A stretch of DNA of 6,403 nucleotides, taken from Ilumatobacteraceae bacterium (lineage in GTDB: Bacteria > Actinomycetota > Acidimicrobiia > Acidimicrobiales > Ilumatobacteraceae). Of the stretch, positions 1 to 4,876 are shown piece by piece (within the stretch, counting starts at the first letter, position 1; each line of letters opens with the position of its first letter). The DNA lies in contig JALRGJ010000065.1 in the NCBI GenBank assembly GCA_023253435.1, forward strand, positions 1-6,403, read 5' to 3'. Under the pieces are notes generated by a model that was not told the DNA's origin, made no database searches, and saw only the letters and a program-made list of their open reading frames with translations. The translations under genes and the position numbers were made by a program.

Positions 1-2
1 CC

Positions 3-641
3 ATCATCGAAGGTGCTGGCGCTGACGACGACATCAAGGGACGTATCAGCCAAATCAAGACTGAAATCGACAACACCGATTCTGATTACGACCGCGAGAA
101 GTTGCAAGAGCGTCTCGCCAAGTTGTCTGGTGGCGTCGCAGTTCTGAAGGTTGGCGCTGCCACCGAAGTAGAACTGAAGGAAAAGAAGCACCGCATTGAA
201 GATGCTGTCAGCACTACAAAGGCTGCCATCGAAGAAGGCGTCGTTCCTGGTGGTGGAGTTGCACTCCTTCGCGCACAGGCAGCTGTTGTTGCTGCTGCTG
301 ACAAGCTCACAGGCGACGAAGCAACAGGTGCTCGCATGGTGGCTCGTTCACTTGAGGGACCACTCAAGCAGATTGCTGAAAACGCTGGACTAGAAGGTGG
401 CGTTGTTGTGGAGAAGGTGAAGAGTCTGAAGGGAACAGAAGGGCTCAACGCAGCCACTGGCGATTACGAAGACCTGGTGAAGCTTGGAGTAATCGACGCA
501 GCAAAAGTGACCCGTTCTGCATTGCAGAATGCGGCCTCTATTGCGGCATTGTTCCTCACCACCGAGGCAGTTATTGCCGACAAGCCAGAAGAGCCTGTTG
601 GTGGTGGCCACAACCACGGTGGAGGAATGGACGACTTCTAA
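3..641 (+). CDS. groL: 60-kDa chaperonin GroEL, C-terminal part (5' end outside window)
   Basis: This is the C-terminal 212 residues of GroEL (Hsp60), the ATP-driven folding chamber of the cytosol; about 330 residues lie to the left. The frame is open from base 3 and there is no internal start. Family landmarks appear in order: the IIEGAG strand at fragment residues 1-6, SDYDREKLQERLAKLSGG (27-44) leading from the apical domain into the intermediate domain, VGAATEVELKEKKHRIEDA (50-68), and GVVPGGGVALL (79-89). Asp67 of the fragment (bases 201-203) matches the ATP-hydrolysis aspartate known as D398 in E. coli GroEL. The equatorial block GDYEDLVKLGVIDAAKVTRSALQNAAS follows. The tail ends GGGHNHGGGMDDF, combining the usual Gly-Gly-Met repeat with two histidines. 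A strong terminator follows 22 bases after the stop. No groES is visible; it could be upstream or elsewhere. Identity is secure. Confidence 0.98.
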   Translation: MIEGAGADDDIKGRISQIKTEIDNTDSDYDREKLQERLAKLSGGVAVLKVGAATEVELKEKKHRIEDAVSTTKAAIEEGVVPGGGVALLRAQAAVVAAADKLTGDEATGARMVARSLEGPLKQIAENAGLEGGVVVEKVKSLKGTEGLNAATGDYEDLVKLGVIDAAKVTRSALQNAASIAALFLTTEAVIADKPEEPVGGGHNHGGGMDDF

Positions 642-663
642 GTCCCAAGAACACACTGAATTC

Positions 664-696
664 GCCGTGGCAACCAATTGGTTGCCACGGCTTTTT
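664..696 (+). terminator. Rho-independent terminator of groL
   Basis: Bases 664-677 (GCCGTGGCAACCAA) are followed directly by their exact reverse complement at 678-691, then by five T residues (692-696). The full palindrome is 28 bases; the RNA would fold with the central AATT region as its loop. It lies 22 bases after the groL stop and ends 41 bases before the next start. On the opposite strand no T run follows the stem, so it should act only on rightward transcription. Confidence 0.93.
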
Positions 697-727
697 CATT
701 TCCGAACTACTGTAAGTGCAGTCTTTT

Positions 728-733
728 GGGAGA
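728..733 (+). promoter_or_regulatory. Ribosome binding site of the lipoprotein gene
   Basis: GGGAGA lies 4-5 bases before the ATG at 738. It fixes that start against the longer in-frame TTG at 678, which falls inside the groL terminator palindrome and has no Shine-Dalgarno sequence in front of it. I cannot point to a convincing -35/-10 pair in the 41 bases between the terminator and the start. Confidence 0.7.
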
Positions 734-737
734 TGAT

Positions 738-2375
738 ATGAGTCGAGTTCGTTGGGTACGTTTTGTAGCTGCTGCGTTTGCGGCCACAACTGTGTTGGGA
801 GCATGTAGTTCTGGATCAGATTCATCGGAGAGTTCCGATGAATCTGCGCGAACAAAGAACTCTGTTCTTGGCTTAACTGAACCGGCAGCTGTTGTTTTAT
901 ACACGGCCTATAACTCTTCAACTGTGCCCACGTTTTACACAGCTTCTCTTGCTTCTGGCGGAACCATTTCAAGTACTGATTTGTTTACTGACACCAGTGG
1001 CGCTCAAACAGCGGTAACGGGTATGTCTTTTGATTCGGCAACCCGCACTATTTACTGGATTACCCAAGAAGGCTCAACAGCTCATGTTCGCAGTCGCCAG
1101 CTAGATAGTGGCGTGACAAATACTTTGTATTCGTTGGCAAGCACCATTCCTGGATCACTTGGGTTTGATCCCGTGAATAGTCGGCTGTATTGGAATGGCA
1201 CTCAAAGTGCAACTGGCAAAACATGGATTGGCGATCTGTCTAGTTCGCCTGCCACTAATCCGGTTGCATACGAGTACAGAGTCTTTTCAACTGCTGAAGA
1301 TCGTATTTACGGATTTGCCGGAATCAACTTATTCGCTACGGTCATGTCTCCACACTCAAGGTTTCAGTTAACAAGTGGCGTTGGTGCTGACTCTTATGCG
1401 GTGATTGCTGATGAGACTAATTCTCAGGTGTATTACACCACTGGCTATAACACAACAACACAGATCAAGAAAGTTGATATGAGTGGGTCTGGCACCGTGA
1501 CAGATTACGTAACTCCAAGTTCTGCTGCCACTCAGCTTGCGATGAAGAGCAATGGTTCTCTTGTGTGGGCCAATGGAGTTGTTGCAGCACGAACCCCACC
1601 AACGGGTAATTCAACTATCAATATTGTCGACCCAGACGACACCTTGACCTCTTTAGTGTTCACTCCTTCACCTGCAGCAAAAATCACCACGATGTGGATT
1701 ATTGAAGTTCCCCAAACAGACGTAGATCCCACCGTGTCAGGCGATGGTGTTATTGGAAGCGATTATGTGTGTAACGATGCCTCATGGGCATCTGATCTCA
1801 CTGCTCAGAAATTGTCGAGAGCTCCAGAACCCGGAAGAAATTATTCCTGGTATCTCAACGGATCACTTATTTCTGGTGAAACGGGAGACACGTACACTTC
1901 CACCGCGCCTGGAAACCTGAAGTGTGCTGTTGAGGCAACAAACCTTGCAGGAAGCACCATTGCGGAGTCGCCTGAGGTAACTGTGATTGATCCTGCAGCT
2001 ACTACAACAACTTCATCACCGGCATCGTCTTCTGGTGGTGCCACAGATGCAACTCCGGCAACGTCTGGTGGTTCCTCTACTTCAGCTGGCTCAATTCCCG
2101 CTACTCAAGTGACGTATCCAACTATCAAGGTGAAGTGGAAATACATGGCATCCACAAAAACGCTGCAGGGAACTTTCAGGAAAGTAACTGGCGCTCGTAC
2201 ATACAGCATGTCCATCAGTGGAGCTACGAAAAAAACAGTGAAGTGTTCTGTGAAAAAGTCAACTGTTACCTGCATGTATAAGTTGAAAAAAGGTTCTAAC
2301 TCAATTGTTGTCAATGCAAAGAACTCAGCAAAAGTCATTGTGGGTCAAAAAGTTGCATCCAAAACAGTCCGATAG
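738..2375 (+). CDS. Secreted lipoprotein with YWTD-propeller-like repeats, Ig-like domain and basic C-terminal domain
   Basis: This is a 545-residue predicted surface lipoprotein. Residues 1-23 form a lipoprotein signal peptide: Arg at 3, 5 and 8, a hydrophobic stretch, and lipobox VLGAC with Cys23 as the lipidated residue. A Ser-rich spacer (24-40) follows. Residues about 50-325 contain recurring beta strands of the type D-x-x-x-R/S-x-(I/L)-Y-W: FDSATRTIYWIT (98-109), FDPVNSRLYWNG (143-154) and DETNSQVYYTT (225-235), with weaker copies near 185-192 and 272-280. This resembles LDL-receptor YWTD propellers. Residues about 333-418 look Ig-like (WYLNGSLISGETGDTYT; Cys345 and Cys396 could pair). 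A Thr/Ser/Gly/Ala linker spans about 420-452. The last 90 residues are Lys-rich and fibronectin-III-like, with Cys503 and Cys512. No catalytic motif is seen, so a binding or scaffold role at the cell surface is the best guess. It is the first gene of a run with the ATP-grasp and HemQ genes. The domain calls are by eye. Confidence 0.85.
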   Translation: MSRVRWVRFVAAAFAATTVLGACSSGSDSSESSDESARTKNSVLGLTEPAAVVLYTAYNSSTVPTFYTASLASGGTISSTDLFTDTSGAQTAVTGMSFDSATRTIYWITQEGSTAHVRSRQLDSGVTNTLYSLASTIPGSLGFDPVNSRLYWNGTQSATGKTWIGDLSSSPATNPVAYEYRVFSTAEDRIYGFAGINLFATVMSPHSRFQLTSGVGADSYAVIADETNSQVYYTTGYNTTTQIKKVDMSGSGTVTDYVTPSSAATQLAMKSNGSLVWANGVVAARTPPTGNSTINIVDPDDTLTSLVFTPSPAAKITTMWIIEVPQTDVDPTVSGDGVIGSDYVCNDASWASDLTAQKLSRAPEPGRNYSWYLNGSLISGETGDTYTSTAPGNLKCAVEATNLAGSTIAESPEVTVIDPAATTTTSSPASSSGGATDATPATSGGSSTSAGSIPATQVTYPTIKVKWKYMASTKTLQGTFRKVTGARTYSMSISGATKKTVKCSVKKSTVTCMYKLKKGSNSIVVNAKNSAKVIVGQKVASKTVR

Positions 2376-2385
2376 CCTCTAGCAG

Positions 2386-3267
2386 GTGCCTCAAACCATT
2401 GCATTGGTCTCTTGCGCGGAGGCCCATGATCACGACACAGACTTACCTCTCATCACGCGTGCACTTGGTGATAGGGGAGTGATCGCTCGAGTAGTTGATT
2501 GGGATGACTCATCAGTGAAATGGTCTGACTTTGATTGTGCTGTGATCAGATCGCCTTGGGATTACCACCAAAAACTTTCAGAGTTTCTCAGTTGGGTGGA
2601 AAAAGTCTCTCAAGACGTCACCCTTTTCAACTCATCTCAGATTCTGGTGTGGAATACAGACAAGAGATACCTTGCAGAAATGATGGAGGCAGGCATCCCA
2701 GTTATTCCCACAACCTTTGTGGCACAACATGAAGAACTCACATCCATCACCCATCAAGGGCTTTTGGAGCAGGACATTGTGGTGAAGCCCACTGTGAGTG
2801 CTGGTTCAAATAACACCGAGAGGCATGAAGAGTCACCGGTGAAAGCAGCTGCGCACATTGGAGAACTTTTAGAAATGGGGAAGGTGGCCATGGTGCAGCC
2901 CTATCAAAAATTTATTGACGAACGTGGAGAAACTGGACTTGTGTATTTCAATGGTGAGTACAGCCATGCATTTCGAAAGGGTGCAATTTTGGCAACTGGT
3001 GAAAATACAAAGAACGGCTTGTTTACAGAGGAAGATATTTCAGAGCGGACTGCATCTGAACAAGAACGTGAGCTTGGTAACCGAGTAATGGCGTATGTCT
3101 TAAATAAATTTGGAGAAGCACCTCTGTATGCGCGAGTGGATGTTGTACGTGGATCAGCCGGAGTACCTGTGCTGATGGAGCTAGAACTGACTGAGCCCTC
3201 GTTGTATTTGCATATGTCACGTGGTGCAGATACTCGTTTTGCTAACGCAGTTCTTGCGCGCCAGTGA
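2386..3267 (+). CDS. ATP-grasp ligase, DcsG/RimK-like, substrate unknown
   Basis: This 293-residue cytosolic protein carries ATP-grasp motifs. Such enzymes couple ATP hydrolysis to C-N or similar bond formation through an acyl-phosphate. The N-terminal domain (1-85) has alternating strands and the segment VIRSPWDYHQK (53-63). NTDKRY (90-95) provides one likely ATP-contact lysine, Lys93, and VVKPTVSAGS (132-141) the other, Lys134. MVQPY (169-173) is the hinge, DERGETGLVYFNG (178-190) begins the ligase core, and ARVDVV (249-254) plus LMELELTEPSLY (263-274) supply the Arg, Asp and Glu residues that normally hold magnesium. The SPWDYH, WNTDKRYL and ELELTEPSL blocks recall the family of the D-cycloserine ring-forming enzyme DcsG, most members of which have no assigned substrate. 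The GTG start is forced: an in-frame stop lies at 2380-2382 and no purine-rich site sits at proper spacing. It begins 10 bases after the lipoprotein stop, which suggests coupled translation. No cycloserine genes are nearby, so that function should not be assumed. Confidence 0.88.
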   Translation: MPQTIALVSCAEAHDHDTDLPLITRALGDRGVIARVVDWDDSSVKWSDFDCAVIRSPWDYHQKLSEFLSWVEKVSQDVTLFNSSQILVWNTDKRYLAEMMEAGIPVIPTTFVAQHEELTSITHQGLLEQDIVVKPTVSAGSNNTERHEESPVKAAAHIGELLEMGKVAMVQPYQKFIDERGETGLVYFNGEYSHAFRKGAILATGENTKNGLFTEEDISERTASEQERELGNRVMAYVLNKFGEAPLYARVDVVRGSAGVPVLMELELTEPSLYLHMSRGADTRFANAVLARQ

Positions 3268-3272
3268 CCCAC

Positions 3273-3279
3273 AGGTAGG
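3273..3279 (+). promoter_or_regulatory. Ribosome binding site of hemQ
   Basis: AGGTAGG ends 9 bases before the ATG at 3289, a workable spacing. The earlier in-frame TTG at 3280 directly abuts this site and so is unlikely to be used. A further ATG at 3301 is too far from it. Confidence 0.65.
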
Positions 3280-3288
3280 TTGGTAACC

Positions 3289-3963
3289 ATGAGTGAACCG
3301 ATGTCCCCCTCGGTCGGCCAAGCGGTCGTCCATCTGTTCTGTAAGCCCTTTCCCGATTTCAACGGCGACGCATTCATTGCGGCGGTGAAAGATGCTGAGT
3401 CTCGGGGTGTATGTGTCATCACAGTATCCATGCTTGGACACAAGGCAGATCTTGCAGTGATGGGTGTCGCTTCTGATATGCGCGAGTTGAAAAAATTGCA
3501 GACTGGTGTTCAGCACTCCGGTCTTGAGTTAGTAGACAGTTACGTATCTCTCACTGAAGTTTCTGAGTATGCCAAGGGCATGCCTCAAGAGATGTTGAAT
3601 GCTCGTTTATATCCGCAACTTCCTCCAGCAGGAAAGAATGCATGGTGCTTTTATCCCATGTCTAAGAAGCGTGAACACAAAGACAATTGGTTCACTTTGG
3701 AATTCGACAAGCGGAAAGAACTGATGGAGGAACACGGCAAGAGTGGCAGAACATTCGCCGGCCGTGTCATTCAGTTAGTGACTGGGTCTACCGGACTTGA
3801 TGATTATGAGTGGGGCGTCACCTTGTTTGCAGTGAATCCTGATGATCTCAAAGAAGTGGTGTACACCATGCGTTACGACGAAGCATCTGCCGTATATGCA
3901 GAGTTTGGCGCGTTTTACATGGGGATGGTCACTCCAGTGGAAGAATTAGTCAGTCAGATCTAG
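3289..3963 (+). CDS. chdC: Coproheme decarboxylase (HemQ/ChdC), chlorite-dismutase family
   Basis: This 224-residue protein catalyses the last step of the coproporphyrin-dependent heme pathway: peroxide-driven oxidative removal of two propionate carboxyls from coproheme III to give heme b. The diagnostic block is CFYPMSKKRE (120-129), in which Tyr122 is the catalytic radical tyrosine, then DNWFTLEFDKRKELMEEHGKSGR with His149 as proximal heme ligand, then VIQLVTGSTGLDDYEWGVTLFA (160-181) and VVYTMRYDEASAVYAEFG (190-207). The length is close to normal for the family, and the weakly conserved N-terminal half is the usual degenerate ferredoxin-like half. Gln162 falls where Firmicute enzymes have their distal glutamine. 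It starts 21 bases after the ATP-grasp gene, so it is probably co-transcribed with it. The ferrochelatase and oxidase partners of the pathway are not in this window. The ATG at 3289 was chosen for its ribosome site. The alternative symbol is hemQ. Confidence 0.95.
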   Translation: MSEPMSPSVGQAVVHLFCKPFPDFNGDAFIAAVKDAESRGVCVITVSMLGHKADLAVMGVASDMRELKKLQTGVQHSGLELVDSYVSLTEVSEYAKGMPQEMLNARLYPQLPPAGKNAWCFYPMSKKREHKDNWFTLEFDKRKELMEEHGKSGRTFAGRVIQLVTGSTGLDDYEWGVTLFAVNPDDLKEVVYTMRYDEASAVYAEFGAFYMGMVTPVEELVSQI

Positions 3964-4006
3964 TTTCTCGCACTGCTTGTCATAGTTTTTGGCAAACGTT
4001 TATCTG

Positions 4007-4624
4007 TTAGCGCCTCTTAAAGCTTGCCCAAGTGAAGTCTTGGGTGCTTCCCCAAGGTGTGTTGTGAGTTATTTGGGCATCTTCAAGAAACATGAACTCG
4101 TCCGCAAGAAAAACATTAAGGTCTTCGGCGGACCATCTCGTGACGGGAAGTCTTGAACACGAGGCGGGACCGTTTGGCGAAAAAGTCGCAATTAGTACAT
4201 ACGAGCCTGAGATAGTGCTATTTAATAGCACCTCTTTGTATTTATTCTGATCTCTGCGAGAAGTAAGAAAGTGAAATACCGCTCTGTCGTGCCATAACGC
4301 GTAAGTGCGCTGTGGTTTCCACTGTGTGAGATCTTCACAAATCCAATGAACAACTTGAGGGTCTTTGGATTTGGAGAGCAAGCGCGTGCGTACTTCCTGC
4401 AATGCCTCTGAAGATATATCGAGAACAGAGAGATCTGTAAATCTCATCTCAATTAACTCGTCAACTAATTCGGAAGTTCCTCCACCTACATCAATTATGG
4501 GATCGTTAGATGACAGCGGAAATTTTGAAATGAATTGTAAGGACTCTGTTGGAAGATTCTGAGACCAAGAACGAGTTTCAAACTCGGTGGAGTTGTAAGC
4601 AGCATTCCAATGCGCAGAAGTCAC
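4007..4624 (-). CDS. Class I SAM-dependent methyltransferase, substrate unknown
   Basis: This 205-residue cytosolic methyltransferase has a Rossmann fold visible in its motifs. An N-terminal HWNAAY...SWSQNLPTESL (5-29) segment is followed by motif I, IIDVGGGTSELVDEL (43-57), the glycine loop that holds S-adenosylmethionine. LDIS (68-71) carries the acidic residue that binds the ribose, and CEDLTQW (96-102) is the adenine-contact region. WHDRAVFHFLT (111-121) and YVLIATFSPNGPASCSRLPVTRW (142-164) are characteristic of a large group of uncharacterised bacterial methyltransferases distantly similar to UbiE and thiopurine enzymes. The C-terminal TPWGSTQDFTWASFKR completes the fold. The GTG start lies 3 bases after the stop of the DUF2892 gene with no strong ribosome site, so translation is probably coupled. 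The gene ends 43 bases from the convergent chdC. The acceptor cannot be read from sequence; a small molecule is more likely than RNA or DNA. Confidence 0.9.
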   Translation of the reverse strand: MTSAHWNAAYNSTEFETRSWSQNLPTESLQFISKFPLSSNDPIIDVGGGTSELVDELIEMRFTDLSVLDISSEALQEVRTRLLSKSKDPQVVHWICEDLTQWKPQRTYALWHDRAVFHFLTSRRDQNKYKEVLLNSTISGSYVLIATFSPNGPASCSRLPVTRWSAEDLNVFLADEFMFLEDAQITHNTPWGSTQDFTWASFKRR

Positions 4625-4627
4625 GAG

Positions 4628-4846
4628 TTACCACTTGCACTGAGGTGCGACACCAAATTTCTTAAGGACTACTGAGGCAGGGCAAGAACGTACAGCGACA
4701 TACATCCATTGGTTTATCCCCACAAAAGCAGTGAGAATGAGAAACCATGGGCTTACCAAAGCGCTCAAAAGAGCACTAATCAAGGTGACGGAACCCGCCA
4801 TTGCAAAGAGCACTCGTTCCAGAGGCCATTTTGTTGATGTATTCAT
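4628..4846 (-). CDS. Small DUF2892 (YgaP-type transmembrane) membrane protein
   Basis: This 72-residue integral membrane protein has two predicted transmembrane helices at about 12-31 (VLFAMAGSVTLISALLSAL) and 34-52 (WFLILTAFVGINQWMYVAV), joined by a short SP turn. The region after helix two, RSCPASVVLKKFGV (53-66), with Cys55, is the signature of the DUF2892/YgaP transmembrane family, in which this helical pair often occurs alone or fused to a rhodanese domain linked to sulfur transfer. A second cysteine, Cys70, sits three residues from the end. The ATG start is supported by AGGAAGA six bases upstream. It lies between the MMPL transporter (30-base gap) and the methyltransferase (3-base gap), all in the same direction. 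A thiol-related role is only suggested by family, and no function is known for the stand-alone form. Confidence 0.88.
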   Translation of the reverse strand: MNTSTKWPLERVLFAMAGSVTLISALLSALVSPWFLILTAFVGINQWMYVAVRSCPASVVLKKFGVAPQCKW

Positions 4847-4852
4847 TATTTA

Positions 4853-4859
4853 TCTTCCT
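4853..4859 (-). promoter_or_regulatory. Ribosome binding site of the DUF2892 gene
   Basis: Read on the minus strand, AGGAAGA lies six bases before the ATG that begins at 4846. It is the clearest Shine-Dalgarno sequence in the minus-strand group and lies within the 30-base gap after the transporter stop. Confidence 0.75.
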
Positions 4860-4876
4860 AGTTTGAGTGTGAACAA

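Noticed and set aside
86..457. Open frame on the minus strand opposite groL
   Set aside because: The sense frame is unambiguous GroEL. The antisense product is a low-complexity Ser/Ala/Thr/Pro string typical of reversed coding DNA.
678..737. In-frame TTG at 678 as an N-terminal extension of the lipoprotein
   Set aside because: It lies inside the groL terminator palindrome, lacks a ribosome site, and would bury the lipoprotein signal peptide 20 residues inside the protein.
688..737. Sigma-70-type promoter before the lipoprotein gene
   Set aside because: A TTGCCA at 682-687 and a TACTGT at 708-713 are 20 bases apart, too far for a standard pair, and the first is part of the terminator stem.
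3280..3288. TTG at 3280 as the start of chdC
   Set aside because: The AGGTAGG site directly abuts it, while the ATG at 3289 has proper spacing. Only three residues would be added.
2904..3443. Long open frame on the minus strand opposite the ATP-grasp and chdC genes
   Set aside because: It is antisense to two clearly conserved genes, shows no recognisable domain, and is rich in Ser, Arg and Thr as expected from a shadow frame.
3964..4006. Possible bidirectional terminator between the convergent chdC and methyltransferase genes
   Set aside because: Only weak pairings (for example GGC with GCC around 3988-4014, and the AAACGTTT palindrome) are found, with no strong stem plus T run.
4027..4056. 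Three alternating 6-base arms (CCCAAG, CTTGGG, CCCAAG) that could form two mutually exclusive hairpins, like an attenuator
   Set aside because: They fall in the conserved C-terminal coding part of the methyltransferase (TPWGSTQDFTWASF), the stems are short, and no T run follows. Codon content explains them.
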